This document shows, one piece after another, positions 13,716 to 27,024 of a stretch of 64,000 nt of DNA. Position 1 is the stretch's first letter. Every line of letters begins with the position of its first letter. The position numbers were made by a program, and so were the translations under genes. A model generated the notes under the pieces. That model ran no database searches. It was not told the DNA's origin and worked only from the letters and a program-made list of their open reading frames with translations. The stretch comes from Numida meleagris (taxonomy: Eukaryota; Chordata; Aves; Galliformes; Numididae). The stretch lies in contig NC_034424.1 of NCBI RefSeq assembly GCF_002078875.1, positions 7,605,586 to 7,669,585 of the forward strand, written 5' to 3'.

Positions 13716-15809
13716 TGCACCCCGCGTGGCTCCTGCCGGGGCGTGCAAGTTTTGCTCCCCTCCTGCACGGGAGCACCCAGCGCCCACGGGCACGGGGGCG
13801 GCTGTGGGAGAAACCCCACGGAGCTGCGTTGGCCAGCGCAAGGTGTTCGCACGCCCTCACGGCAGCCAAGGAGCTGTCTGTATTTATGGAAGACACTGTC
13901 CCCGAGCATCCCGCAGCCTGGCTGGGGTTGTTGGGGCTCCCAGCAGCACGGTGCCAGCCGGGGAGTCACATGGAGCCGGTGCTGGCGCATCACAGATGGG
14001 GCAGGGCACAAAGTAGGACAGCTTGGGGAGGCAGCACGGTCCCATTGTCCCCTCTCCTTCCCCCTGCCCCAGCGCGGGGAGGACGCGCGGCGCTCAGCAT
14101 CACGCTGCGGGGTTACCATGGCATCTCCCTGCAAACCCCTCCGTGCCCGTGCCGGGGCTGCTCCCTCCCCTGGGGCCTTTCTCTGTGCTCGTGGACCAGC
14201 AGCCGTTGGGAAGGAAGCGGTGGGGAGGAATACATTGACCTCGTGGCAGCTGCTGGAGTGCTGCGGGGATGCACTTCACCTGCAGAGCCCAGCACAGCAT
14301 TGCAGCGGGACTTTCCTGCCCGGTAACTTGGAGCAGGAGCAGGATCACTTCGTTGGCTGTTAATTTGCTATTCTGTTCCTGCTGCTATGGCAAATATTTG
14401 TGTGTGGTATGCGCCGAGACGTTTTGCCTTTGTTACGCAGCCTCTCCCTTCGCCAGTCCCTGCAGCAAAAAGCAATCTGTGCGGATGCAAAGTGGCTTGG
14501 CAAGAAAAATCCCCCAAATCTCCATCAGTGCTTGGGACAGCACAGGGCTCAACATCCCACCTCTCCCCGTCTGCACGGGACGGGAAGAGGGAATGAACAG
14601 GAAGCTAAAAATCTGCTTTGTAGCAACCAAGAGCCAACTTTGCAAAAGGTTTCTGGCACGCGTTTTTTGCAGACTCGACTGTGGCAGCGCCAGGAGGGCT
14701 GCTGGGCTCCAAGGCACCGAGCAAATGGATCGGGGACTTCGTGCTGGGAGCTCTGAGCTCAGGTCCTGGCACTGGGACTTGCCCAAAGTCCTGGAGTCAG
14801 AGCTCACGAGGAACTCGGGGCTGCTGGTGGCGGCTGAATCCCCCTAGCCCTGCACGTCCCATGGGGCTGCTCAGGGAGGAAGCAGAGGAACAGCACACCC
14901 TGTGCTCCTCACTGCGCCCTGAAACCAGGGAGAACACGGAGTCCAATCAAGCCCTGAAGACAGAAACCAAAATTCATTTGCTTTGTTAATGACTTAATTA
15001 CACAGGAGATAAACAGCAGGGCAAGGCTCCTGGGCTCTTTCAGTCTGCTGGGCACAGAGATACCTGTGGACCCGCAAGCCAGACATGCCTCTGCTGATGG
15101 ATTTTGGGGTGCAAGCGCTGCCCCCTGCTCACCCACTCCCACCCCCACTCCCAAAGAGATCTGGCCTCCAGGGCTGCGTTAACAATCACTGCCTCTCACT
15201 GTGCCGCTCACCCCAGAGCTTTGCAGACACCCACCTCAGGCGTGGGTGCTCCCACGCCCTGCAGCACTGCAGCACGCCAAGCAGCGTGGGGCGGCTGGGA
15301 ATGAGCTGCTCACGTGCTGCCGTGCTGCAGGGATGTGCCCGGGCACAGGCCTCATACAGATACCCAGAGTTCACTCACACGGAGTTTGGATGCACAGAGG
15401 TGTCCTGGGAGGTGTCACCCATGCATGGGGTCATTGCGCTGCACGCGGGAGCACTGAGAACCCTCTTGGGTTGGGTCATGATGGGCCGTCCAGCACAGGT
15501 TTGGGTCCATGATGTCTCTGGCTCAGAGCACAGTGACAGGGATGGCAGCACTGGGATGGCTGCTCTGGCACCAGTTTGGCACTGGAACAGCTCCGGCCAC
15601 GAGCACGGACATCGTGCCCCAGGCACTGAGCTGTAGGCAGCTGCTGGGGCTGGGACAGAGGCACCAGCCCCATGGACACCCTCCTTCAGCATGGCCACGA
15701 GCACAGCTCAGCTTCCCCCTACACCCCACTGCCGTTCAGGATTTGGGGCATGGAAAGGCAACAGGAGGCCCCAAAAGTTCCATTTCCTCGGCCCCCCCCC
15801 CGCTCGCAG

Positions 15810-15990
15810 CAGCGCGAGTTGAATTTAATGATGTTAGTCAGCCAGTAACTGGCGGGCTGTGCCGCTCTGAAAGCTGATGGGGAAACCAATTGAGGGCAAA
15901 ATTGCTGCAAACAATTGTCCTTTTGTCCCTTTCCCTGGGGTCTGTCTGCCAAGGTTAGCGGAGCTGAATAACGCTCACTTGAGCTGCAGC
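15810..15990. promoter_or_regulatory. Candidate conserved element with SOX-like motifs
   Basis: The block contains ACCAATTGAGGG, CAAAATTGCTGC and AACAATTGTCCTTTTG; AACAAT and ATTGT overlap as an inverted SOX-like pair (15908-15919). It is flanked by GC-rich DNA. Confidence 0.28.
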
Positions 15991-16466
15991 TCACACAGCG
16001 GCATCCCGAGGGCTCCTCTCGGGGCTCTGCGAGGGGAGCAGGACGAAGGCGTGAGGATGAGGAGGGGACGGGGGCAAGGAGGGGACGAGGGGAGGACACG
16101 GGCCCAGGGAGCATCGCTCAGCTCCTGCTCTTTACCTGCACCCAGTGAGGGAACACAGCACCGGGACAAGGCTCTGCTCACCCCACAGCGCCTCAAAATC
16201 AGCACCTGGTCCGTGAGCCGTGGGGCAATGGGGCAGAATCTCAGTGCACAGTGGCAGCCGTAGGCTCAGCCCCAAGAACACTGAGCCCGGCGCCCAGGCA
16301 CAGCCCCATGAAACGCGGAAACCAATGCCGACTCCGAATAAATAATAGCACACTTGTTTGATTTCCTGAGCACAAGAATTAAAAACCCCGGGGGCAGGAG
16401 GCATTGTCTGCAGGCTCCTGGGACCCCGCTCCCTGCTCTGACTCTCTGCATTCCCCCGATTATTCT

Positions 16467-16564
16467 TTGCATCCTTTTATTTTTTTCTTTTTTTCCCCCC
16501 CCTTTTTTTTAGCTTTCTCCATTGGCGAACGCAAAAATAAAAGCACTTTTTTTTTCTTTTTTTT
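16467..16564 (+). repeat. T-rich low-complexity tract
   Basis: Runs of T8-T9 and a C8 run occur with short interruptions; nothing else is recognisable. Confidence 0.6.
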
Positions 16565-19500
16565 CCATCAATCTGGCTTTGTTACTGGAAGCCGATGCCT
16601 GAAAAGAACTTCTGTGCGTTTTCATGAGTAATGAGCACTTCTGTTCTCGCTGTCCAAACATGTATGTGCTTTCCCATGGGGTTCCCCCTCGCTTCCTCTC
16701 TCCCTTCTCCCCAAGGTCGGGAGAATTCTTTCCCTCCCTGTGACAACACCGGGGCCACTTTTCCCTCTCCGTGCCGTGCTGCTGCTCTTTGAGCCACGTG
16801 GCCGTGCTGGGACGGGACCTGCCAGCTCGACGCCTGGCTGATGGGCTGCAGCTCCACAGCATGGAGCAAAGCAGCAGCCCCAGGAGGGTGGGAGTGAGCG
16901 GCTCGGCTTCACCCGCTTCCGAGCATCCCTTTGGTGCAGGAGGGGCTGCGATTTGGGATCCTTCTCTCAGCCCACGGATTCGAGGCCTCTGGGTGACGCA
17001 GCCCCACCGGCTGCAGCCGCAAGAAAAATAAACCGCAGGGACAGCGAAGCAGCGCCGGCCGCCGCGCTGTTAGCGTTCCCAGATTTGTTTGCAAAGCTGC
17101 AAAGCTGGGCAAAATCCAACCTGGGGGATGGTCTGGGGGGTGGTTTTCTAGGAACGCAGACAGCTGCGGGACGGGCGAGGGAAATGCAGGCTGGCAGCGT
17201 CTCTGCGCGTTCCCATGGGACTGGGGGACTATTTTCGGTTCCCCCCCCTCCTTTTGGCTGGGGCAGGGGTGGGAAGGGGCTGCTCCCAGGGCACTGTTCC
17301 CACGGGCACCCCCCTGGGTTTAATGTGGCTCTCCCACTTCGGCCCCACTTCGCCCGTAGCTGTGAGATGTCCCACCTGCCTGCGAGGAGCTGCCGGGGCG
17401 GCAGTGCCCCTCGAGTCCCACCCTGGGGACACCCAGTGGTGCATCGGGGAGGGGAAACCCCAGGGCAGGGATAGCTGCCCGCATCCTGCCATGCCATTAG
17501 GACCAAGGTGTCATCGCGCTATATCAGCTCCAATGTGACAGTTTGGTGTGAAGCAAAACCCCTGCAAAACGTGCAGCTGAGCTCTGGGTCACCGTGTCCC
17601 ACGTTTTGCCACCGGATTCATGGAGCTGGAACCCACGGGGCCGTCCCAGCAGAGCTCCCAACAGCAGAGATGCTGAGCCGAGCCCGAGGGGTTTTGGTTT
17701 ACAGACCAAAAGGAAAAACTACTTTTTTTTTTTTTTTCATCTCCATTTTGGCATGTTTTGCTCCGAGTGTCATTGTGTTGTTGCCTTTTTCCCAACCCGG
17801 AGGCTGCCCGGTGATCTGAGCCATCAATGAGGCTTCCAGCAGCCCGAGCGCGGCGCTGGGACGTTGCCATCCAGTGCTGGTTACAAAAACACGGCCAAAA
17901 AGCAAAACCAAGGCAGGAGGGCAAGCAGGCTGGGGATGGGACCGAGAGAGAAGAAAACTGAGAAAAAAGTGACAGATTATATTTACGCTGCAGGAGACAC
18001 TGCAGTGCCTTCACTGCTGCACATGGGGCCGGCTCTGCATGCCACTCCTGCATGTCCCGTCTGTGTTCCGTGGGCTGAAGCAACGCGGCCGTGGTGCTCC
18101 CAAGAGCAGGACGGAGCGGGTTTGGCTTTCTGCTGCAAAGCCTCCTACCTGGGCTCGGCTTTTGCTAAGCAGCCTCAGGCCGCTCCCTGCCCGTGCTCTG
18201 ACCCCGCAGGTGGGGGAAGGCTTGAAATGCAAACTCCCCTTGTTTTCAGATGGCCTTAACGCATCCATCAGGCAGTGAAAGCGTGCTGCAGCCCCGGAGC
18301 ACTTTGCACCAAGGTGCGCAGCCCATGCTGGCACCGCGCAGAGCCCAGCGGGGCCCCGTTGCTGCAGGGTGCCCTTTGGTCCTGAAGCTTTCCAGCAGCC
18401 CCTCACCATCGGGGCCCAGGATCACAGCGTGCCCCCACGCAGGGCTCCCTTTTGAGCCTTGATTTCCTTTCCACTCATCCAGAACCATTGTTGTGACATC
18501 GCAGTCATCGAATATCAACCAACAGCAGGAAACGTGAGGTTTTGCTGTTGCAAGGAGATGCAGTTGATAAGAAGGGGACAAAAGCATCCTGCCTGGGAGA
18601 GGGCTCAGAGCCCCGTGCTGTCCCCCATGTCCCCACCAGCGCTGGGTGTCACCGCGCACCCACTGAGGTGCCACTGCCACCCCAGTCCTGGGGGACAGCG
18701 TGTTGGGTGTCCATGGGTCTATGGGTGAGCCCCATGGGCAGCCCCGCTTTGCTCACGCAGCCCGGGGAGCACTTCCAGCTCCCATTGTAGGGAACAATGT
18801 CCCATTTGGAGGGGCGAACAATGGGCGCGGGGCGGCAGGCAGCTCCCGGCCGGGCTGCGGGACCCGGGGCGCTGCGGCTCGGAGGAAATCCTTTTATTTT
18901 TCACTTGTGAACTGAAACAAACACGAGCTCCTGTTTATTTCCTGGTTGATTGTATTTTGGAGGATGGAGGTGGCTTCCCCACGCCGGGCGGGTTAACCCC
19001 TCCCGCACCAGGCTCGCTCGCTCGGGACCCAGCTCGCCCCCGACCTCCCATCATTTCTGTTTCACTGGAAAACCTGAGGGTCATAAATAACACGTGCTGG
19101 CATGGGAAGGCTGGGAAGCAGGAAGCCGGCCCGTCCCCTCCCGCTGAAGGAGCAGCACAGCATCCCCGAGATGCTCGGCAGGAGGGAAACGGGGCCTCCC
19201 CGGCACAGAGCATCCCCGCGTCCCCCTCCATCCCCCGAACACCGGGGGCAGGCATCGCCCCATCCCGCGAGGCAGAGCGGGTCCTGCCGTGAGGCCGAAG
19301 GTTTGCCGACCCCGGGCTGTTCTCACACTTCCCCGTCACATCCTCCCCGCTCCCACGTCGGCTGTTCACAGGCGCTGCCGAGCTCTTGGCTCCCGGCCCC
19401 GGGGCCTGCGCCTGGGTGGAAACAGCATCCAGATGGAGCTATTTTTTCACATTTTCTTGGGGGGAGGGGAAGGAAGGTTTGGAAAAAGCTGATGGGATCG

Positions 19501-19739
19501 AGAAAGCGCTGGGAAGGAGCGGGACGGCGATGGGGGTTCAGCAGCATCCTGCTTCTGTGGGATGCTCCCAGTGCTGGCGGGGAAACCAGGCACGGGGCGA
19601 GGGGCTGCGGGGTGCCCACAGCAGCGAGGATGGATCCGTCCCCAGAGCTGTGGGCAGAGCCCGAGCTCAGCACCGAGGGCCGGGGGGGGTCAGCTCGGTG
19701 CCTTCTACCTGAAAGCGTATACACAGAAAGCGTTCAACA

Positions 19740-20060
19740 CCCGCCGTTGTGCCGGGGGATAAACATTTATTGAATGTTTCCTGTTTGGCACCAACGCTCC
19801 TTCACTTCTCTGCGCTCTTTTTCTCCGCGTGCCTTTTTAAAGGGGAACGGCTGGAGCTGAGCGGAAAGGAGCAGGATCCCCCAGTGCAGCCCCCACGTGT
19901 GTGCCATGCCTGCTGCTGTTAGCCATTAATTCCCGTCTCCCGAGGTCTGACATGAGCAATGCATTATGCAAAGGTTGTGGGAATATTTCAGACGTTGCAT
20001 CCCGGGAGGACTACAATTTCAGTTTTACGGGGTCTGGGGCGGTTTTTTCCCCCCTTTCTT
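19740..20060. promoter_or_regulatory. Candidate element with forkhead-type inverted repeat
   Basis: ATAAACA (19759-19765) fits the forkhead consensus and is half of a perfect 7-bp inverted repeat, AAACATT (19761-19767) and AATGTTT (19773-19779), around a 5-nt spacer. Downstream, ATGCATTATGCAAAGG and GGGAATATTTCAG lie in a second AT-rich part (19921-20010). Confidence 0.3.
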
Positions 20061-20239
20061 TAGAATGAGTTATTTTGCTGAGACGTAACAGCGGTTCCTG
20101 CTCCGGCAGCAGAGGGGAGGACACGCGGGGGCTGTCACTGCCCTTGGCGTGGGGGACACAGGGACAGCCCATCCCATGCACGGAGCACAGAGAAAGGTCT
20201 CAGCACGGGATGGGGCGGAACAAGGCCCTGGTCCAGAGG

Positions 20240-20370
20240 CAATCTAATTCTGGACTGGGCACAATCAAAAGGGATTTATTTTTAGGCTCCGGGCTATCGC
20301 TGCTTTGGGGATCTGAATGGAAAATGTCTATTTAACCTCTTTGGTGATTCGCTTAGACAAATAAACTGCT
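20240..20370. promoter_or_regulatory. AT-rich candidate conserved element
   Basis: CACAATCAAAAGGG (TCF/LEF-like), GATTTATTTTTAGGC and AATGTCTATTTAACC occur together in 130 bp between GC-rich flanks. Assignment rests on composition and motifs only. Confidence 0.22.
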
Positions 20371-21479
20371 CTCAGCGCGGTGGGAGGCGGTTTGTGCCAG
20401 CATTGCCCTTGGGCTCGCGGGCATCGTGCAGTCAGAGGGATGGGCACTGCAGCCCTGGGATGGCACAGGGGGGCTCGGGCTGTCCCCATGCCCTGTGGCA
20501 GGGCACTGGCATGCGGCTCTCACCGCTGGGCCCCGGAGACTCGGTGCTGGTGGGAAGCGCAAGGCCTCGCCAGTGTGAGAGCCATGAACCGAGGGCGTGG
20601 GAGGGGGAAAATATTTCCTCCCCAAAGCACAGGTGAGAGCCAGAAGGGCAGAGCGTTACGGGGCCATTCACACTATAAATACACCCAATCTACAGGAACC
20701 CGGGGCCACGGCGCAGGGCTTCCTACGCTGCTATTTTTGCCTGCAGGAAGCTGGGGACGAGCAGAGCATCCCTCGCTCCCCAGCACGTTGCTGGCAGCGG
20801 GACGTGCCCGGGGCCAGGGCTGCAAGGAGCAGCTGCCCATGGTCCCTGCACCATGCTGGGATGGGAAGGGATGGGGACGGGAGCAGAGGGGATGTGCCTT
20901 GGGCATGGGACCTTCCCTAAAGCAAAGCGTGGAGGTGTGAAGCTCCCCCCAGAAATGATGCAATCCCCATCTGTGCTTGGAGGATATAGCAAAACCAGGG
21001 ACAAGCCCTGAGCCCCCGGGCCCCTACGGCTGCTGAAGGACAAAAAGTGTCACCTTCCCCGGGGCTGCTATCAGCTCTGCATCCTGCAGAGACCTCCGCT
21101 GGCTGCTGGCCTGCACACGTGGGGCACACATCGGCTACACTGGCGCCCGATCACTGCAAGAGAAAGGAGCTCAGCAGCGTTTCCTGGCCCCAGAAACCAT
21201 AGGGTGTGCTGGGGGGTGCTTGGTTGGCAGCTGCACGCAGGTGTGCGTGAGCTCGTAGGCAAAAGCTCCGCGTGCAACAGGCAAACAGCGATCAAATAGA
21301 CTGAGAGTGTCTCCTGAGGAAGGTAGTGCTGGGACCCTGATGGCACAGCTCTCCTTCGCAGAGCCACGAGCTCCCCTGCCCCTCTCCATCCCAACCTGCC
21401 GGGACACGCTGCGGCTCCAGCACCACCAGCAGCAAGCAGCAGGCAGAGAAAGCCAGCTCTGCACATTACCTGTTGTTCT

Positions 21480-21640
21480 CAAATTGGGGTAATTAACAAT
21501 TAGGCAGCTGTCTGAATCACATGCAGAGGAACAATTATTGCGTTATGAACAGATTCTATTTAACAGGTCTCCTTTTCCCCGATGTTTTTCTTGCTGTTGT
21601 TGCTTCAACTTGTGCTCTCATGCATGATCCCAGCAATGGA
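21480..21640. promoter_or_regulatory. AT-rich candidate conserved element
   Basis: GGGGTAATTAACAATTAGG, GAACAATTATTGCG (SOX-like AACAAT with adjacent ATTG) and CTATTTAACAGG lie in 100 bp of AT-rich sequence. It looks like a homeodomain/SOX-type element; no expression evidence is available. Confidence 0.3.
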
Positions 21641-22851
21641 ACCTGCACTGGGATGAGGGAGGAGCACTCCTGCACCCCGAGCCTCGAGCAGCGCTGCACT
21701 GCTCAGTGCATGAACCCATCCCAGGGCAGCAGGGGGCTGCGGTGACAGGAGCCGTAACCCAACCCCTCCGCATCACCTGCCCCGTCCTCCGCCCGCGCGC
21801 TTCACGGTACTTCTGAAGATAAAAGCCATTATTTACAGTCAGTTGCATATTTCCGTTGGCAAAACCTCCTCCCTCCAGTGCAGGTTTGAAAACATCCCGC
21901 TCAGCAAAGCCAAGCCATGGTGGTTGGGGTGTCCTTGGTGATGCTGCGTCACACCGTCCCACCGCTCCGTCACACCGATGTGCAACGGGCGGCGGTGATG
22001 CCCTGTGGCCGGGGGGCACGTGGGGTCATCCCTGCCCGGAGAATGCTGCATTTCCATTTTCCCAGCTCTGGTGTCTGGCTCCTGCTCCAAGGCAGAGGTT
22101 TTGACTCCTTCCCAACCCCTTCATTTCAGGGTTTGTTTCATTTCGTTTCACTTTGCGCTCGCTTTCTCCATTTGGTGAACACGGACTGGCCCCACTCTAC
22201 GCTGTTTGCAGCAGCACCCGGGCCAGGCACCTGCTCCACTCTCACTCGTTTTTTCCAGGCACGGAGCTGAAGATTTCACTGCAAAACAGGAACTTTGCAG
22301 GACAGCAGCTGCTGCGAGGCGGGGAATCGCCTCATCCTGCTGACGCCCGGCACAGCAGTGCCAGCGCTGTGCTCCATGCCCAGCGTCCCACAGGCTCACA
22401 GCCCCAGCACTGCAGTGCACATGGGAGCTTGCTGCTGGCCGTGACCACCCGTGTGCTCTGCAACTGCTGCCCCATCCCCGCCGCCTGCGCAGGGGTCAGC
22501 GGGCACATCCCGATGTGGGCGGCTGCTGCCTTTTGTCTCAAGCTGACTTTTCCCCTCCCAGTGGGATTAGGATGGGATGACCGGGCGAGGAGCCCCTAAT
22601 CCTATTAACCAGACCCTGGAGCACCCCTGCCCTGGGAACCACCCTCCTGCAGGGCACCAGAGCGGCGCTGGGTGAGGACATGGCCCGTGCTGTGCTCAGC
22701 AGCAAAACCACGCAGTGCTTCCATCCTTCTCCATCAGTGCTTGCAAGGTGTCGGGGCAATGCACCCGCACACCTGAGTGGTGGGAGCCACACCAGGAGTC
22801 CTGACCCCAACAGCCCCAGCAGAATTTGGCGAGGCGTTCCCGAGCCCTTTT

Positions 22852-22896
22852 GGCTCATTTGGCTCATATGGCTCATTTGGCTCACTGGGCTCATTT
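22852..22896 (+). repeat. 9-bp tandem repeat (GGCTCATTT x5)
   Basis: Five head-to-tail copies start at 22852, 22861, 22870, 22879 and 22888, the second and fourth with small changes. A chance frame across it reads as a Phe-Gly-Ser repeat. Confidence 0.9.
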
Positions 22897-24994
22897 GCTT
22901 GGTTTCTCCCCAGGGTTGCAGCCTGGAGAGTGAGTTGTTTTTCTCCCCGCCGGCTGCAAGTAGCCCTGTTTGTCTTTCTCTCCCTTCCTGTTTACTCACT
23001 GCCATCAGACGGGCTTTGATGTATTTTTGCTGCTGGATGTCCACGGGAGAGGAGGCATTCTCTCCCAGCGGGAAAGCAAAGACACTTTCCCCTGTGCACT
23101 CACAACACGCTGGGGAGCAAAGGGGGGTGACATCGTGCTGCTCACCCAGCTTGTGCCGCACTGCGGCCAGATGTGTGCACGTGCACGTAGCACCCTGCAG
23201 CCCTGCATGGTACATGGGCACGGCTGGCACGCTCCAAAGTCCAGGCACAGCTCAGAGTGCAGCTTGGCCATGCATGCGGTGGGGCAGCGGGGTGCCAGCA
23301 GTGTCACCCCCATAAAGTCCCCATGTTTCAGCCCCGCAGGACAGGCGTTTCCTCCAGGTCGTGAGTCACTGCTCTGGGAAGAGCTGCTGCATGGGAACGG
23401 CTTTGATCCGCAGCTCGCTGGCGCTGGGGAGGTTTCACACCTACGTGCTGGCCCTTCCCAGCTGCTGCCTGCCTGGTCCATGCTGGGGGATGCAGCACAT
23501 GGCGGGGCCCGTGCCACCGCCCCAGGGCATGGGGACTGTCCTGGATGTGGGGATGGGGAGAAGCCCCATGAGTGGAGCAGGGACCTCAACCAGGAGAGCA
23601 CGGAGCAGTGGCAAAGGGCAGCGGGGGGGCCGGGAGGGGACAGCACAGAGTGCGCACGGCGGTGTCTGGGTGCTTTCCTCTGCGATGACTCCATCCTGCC
23701 CCACGGCTGCTGAGTGAGCAAAGGGGTTTTGGTTATTTTCTTGGTTTCTTTATTTTTCAGCCTAATCCACAACGATTTCCCAGGATATAAATCTCTCATC
23801 TATGCTCGCCCATACGGTGGCAGAGGGCCCTGGGGCCACTCCAAAACTTTCAGCCGGCTGGAGGCCAGTGGAAGCAGCACCACGGGGCTGTGTCCTCATG
23901 GCACCCATCCCCGTGTGCCAGGCTTCGGTGGGCAGCAGAGCCCTGTGGTAGCGTGGCTGCCTGGGAAGGAAGGGAGTAGAAGGAACCAGCTATTGTGCTT
24001 GGCCCCTCTCCAGGAGGTGTTTGTGCTCAAGGTCGGAGCTGAGTGGGAAGCGTTCCCCGGTGGTGGCCCAGCACATGTGTGGCCGTGCCGCATGCAGCAG
24101 TGCACCATGCCCGGTGCTGCGGCAGCGCAGGGGATGCACGGTTGTTTGCATCCATTTTTTAAGGGGAAAGGAGCTGCTTTGCAGCCGCTCTGCAAAATGA
24201 AACCGTGACATCTTCCCATTTCCACCCAGAAGGACAGAGGGGGTGCTGGGAGATATCGGGGTGATGCCAGCGTGGCTCGGGGCTGCTCGGCACCATGCGG
24301 CGGTCCAAGGAGCACGGCACTGGGTTCATGCCCAGGCATGTGTGCGCAGAGCTGCGCTCAGGCTTTCACTGCTGCGAGGAATGCTTTTCAATTATTAAAG
24401 GTAAATATCACGGAAGGCCCAATCCTGGCTCCCTCATGCAGGGAGCGCTTTCTCGCCTAAGACGTACAGCAGTTTGTTTTAGCAGAAGGCTCAGAGGCAC
24501 GAGGGAGGGATGCAGGAGCATTTCAGAAGGGCACTGCAGGGCCGGGCGCCGGGCACTCTCTGTCACCGCAGCTCCACAAGCCCTCTCCCAATCTGCCTCT
24601 GTTTACACAACAGAGAATGTTTCAGTTGTTTTATGGAGGCGGATAAGAGCAGCGCCGGGGACAGGAGGCCAGCTCTGGGCTGAGGCTCGTGCACAACACC
24701 TGCTCTCCCTCCTGGCCCATAAAGGCATGTCATTCCAAACACGGCACAGATTTTACAGCGCAATAGCTTGGCAGCACCTTTCACCCAGGAACACTCGGTG
24801 CGGGGAGGTCTGCCGCCCTGGGACATCTCCATGCCTGTCGCTAATCCCACGGGGACCGTTCCTGCGCCCGCGTTGTGCATTGAGAAGCAGCGCCCAGGAG
24901 CAGCGCTGCAATGGCAGCCGGTCCCAGCGGCCACGAGGACGGAGACCCATGGGGAGCAAGGCGGGGTGGGCCCACAGCGCTGGGGCAGGTGGTG

Positions 24995-25200
24995 TCATGC
25001 AGTCACAGAGCTGTGAAGGCTGGAAAAGCCCTCTCAGATCCCCAGGCCCAACCCCCCCACCATGCCCACTGACCACGTCCCTCGGTGCCACATCTCTGCA
25101 GTTCTGGAACACCCCCTGGGACGCGGACTGCCCCGCTCCCTGTGCAGCCTGTGCCAGCGCATCGCTGCTCTTTCTGAGATGTTGCTCCCAGCACCCAGCC
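24995..25200 (-). mobile_element. CR1 LINE 3' fragment (minus orientation)
   Basis: The phrase order 'agtcacagagctgtgaaggctggaa', 'cctctcagatcc', 'ccactgaccacgtccctc' and 'cctgtgccagcgc' is that of the complement of a galliform CR1 3' end. It is a short 5'-truncated non-LTR element, without reverse transcriptase coding sequence. Confidence 0.8.
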
Positions 25201-25679
25201 GAGCTGTCCCCCCGTCCCCACGTGCCACCACTGGGCCCCCGAGGAGCGCTGTGGGCCACAGCCCATTCCAACTCCTTCACTCGGCTCTTTGAGTGGAAAA
25301 AAAACCACCACAACAACCAAACCAGGCTTTATCCCATTCTCGCAAACCCTCCTTTCTCCAGATGCCCCGGAAACAGCAGCATAATCCCATTACGGGGCAG
25401 CTTGGCTTTTACATCGCCATCCCTGCAACCAGCGGCATCTCTCTCTGCCGACGCTCTCGGGGATGGGGTACCCGCTTCGGTGCACGCCTCATTCCCAACA
25501 TTGCTCTCCTTTTCCCCGAGGACAGCGGTGCTCCCCGCACCGGGCTCTGAGCCCACGGGGCGGGAGGCAGCCAGGGCCCTGCACCCATTGCGCCTAATAT
25601 CCACGGCAGCCATAAAGAGATGCGAGTGCCACGGAGGAGCTCTCACCCCTCTTTCAGGGGCGGTCGGCAGCGTGCTGGT

Positions 25680-26190
25680 TGCGTTTAACAGGCATTTGCC
25701 ATTAAAAAAAAAACGCCTGTTTTTATTTAAATAGCCCCGGGCACATTTCTCTCTAAACCAACTTTCCCACGCCAGCCCAGCGCTCTAACTCTGGTTTTTG
25801 GCAATTTTTTTTCCCTGAGCTGTCAAGGCAAAATATATATAAGAACGCTGCTCTCACTCGGGCTTTTTTTTTTTTCCAGCCCCTGGAGACATGAAAATAA
25901 TTTACAGATGTGCGTTACCTGTTTGTGTTTGTACGAAGTTTTGCTCGGCGGACGTAATTTTCTTAGCTCGCAGTAACAAAAAAATATTCCCAGAGTTTCG
26001 CTCGTTTAATTTTGACTTATTAAAACTTTTAAACATGTGCGGAGGTTTCGGGTTTTTACATCACTAATCACATGGACGCGCGCCAAGGTTTCTATTAAAG
26101 CCTTTTATGAACACTGTTTTTAAAAGGCCCTAAAACCCCGTTGCATTTAACCCCTGAAACCGCTCCAGCTGAAAAACTTTCTTTGGGTTG
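25680..26190. promoter_or_regulatory. 500-bp AT-rich island 2.4-2.9 kb upstream of NOTCH1
   Basis: This is the longest AT-rich stretch of the upstream region. It contains a TATA-like TATATATAAG (25834-25843), AAAATAATTTACAG, TAATTTTGACTTATTAAAAC and CATCACTAATCACATGG. AACAGGC (25687-25693) and GCCTGTT (25715-25721) form an inverted repeat. It could be an enhancer or the promoter of an unannotated transcript. Confidence 0.35.
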
Positions 26191-27024
26191 ATGTCACATC
26201 CACCTCGGATTGCAAAAAGATGTGTCCCGCGCGCAGGGTTCTGCCTCCCTCCTTCCTCCTTCTGTCCCCTCTGCTGCAGGAGTCCCCGCAGGAGCAGTAG
26301 GGCAGCAATGGGACAGCACAGGGATGGCATGGGGCACGGCTGGGGCTGGCACAGAGGGCACCGGGAGCACAAACGTGTGGGTGTCCGGGTTGGGTCCTGC
26401 CCTGTGCCATCAACCCGAGGTGCCCGGTGCTGCCTCTGCGTCCATGCGCTGTGGCCAACGCTGCCTCCCCGCTGTCCCCAGTTTGGCACGGGGCACAGTG
26501 GGGACCCCCCGGTGGTCACCTGCCCGTGGGCATATCCATAGATGTGGGGAAGGAAGCGCAGCACGGTGCGCTCTGCGTGCGGAGAACAAGTCCGGGCAAA
26601 GCGAGGTTGCCGCAGAGGGAGGGAGAAAGGGGTGAGATGGGGGGAGCAGAGCACAGATCCCCGTCACCAAAGGGCGGTGGAACCTCCAGGTGTCACTGCG
26701 CGTCGCCGGGGGAGGTGGCACAGCCTGGTGACACAGAGACATCGCTCGGCCAGGGCAGGGGAAAGGGCTGCATCCCACTGCACAGCCACTGTGGGGGATG
26801 GGATGGGGGTACCCACCTCCCAGGGGTGCAGGAGCTCCATACAGATGGGCATTACACCAAATTCCTGCACTGTTTTGCATCTGCTTACCCTGCCCCCGTC
26901 CTTCAGCAATGCAGCAAAGCACGTGGCCCTGGGATGCTCTCAAGTTCTGCACAGCTCCCAGCATCACCCAGTCCCCACGGCCCCGCACCCCCCAGCCCCG
27001 AGCGGGCACCCCAGAGCCCGGCCC

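Noticed and set aside
23714..24208. 164-codon frame starting with a hydrophobic, signal-like stretch
   Set aside because: The rest is low-complexity-like and matches no family I know; the hydrophobic start comes from a T-rich patch.
24295..25734. 479-codon open frame on the + strand upstream of NOTCH1
   Set aside because: Composition is chance-like (Arg, Ser, Pro, Ala), it runs through a CR1 fragment, and shows no domain, signal peptide or splice-consistent structure.
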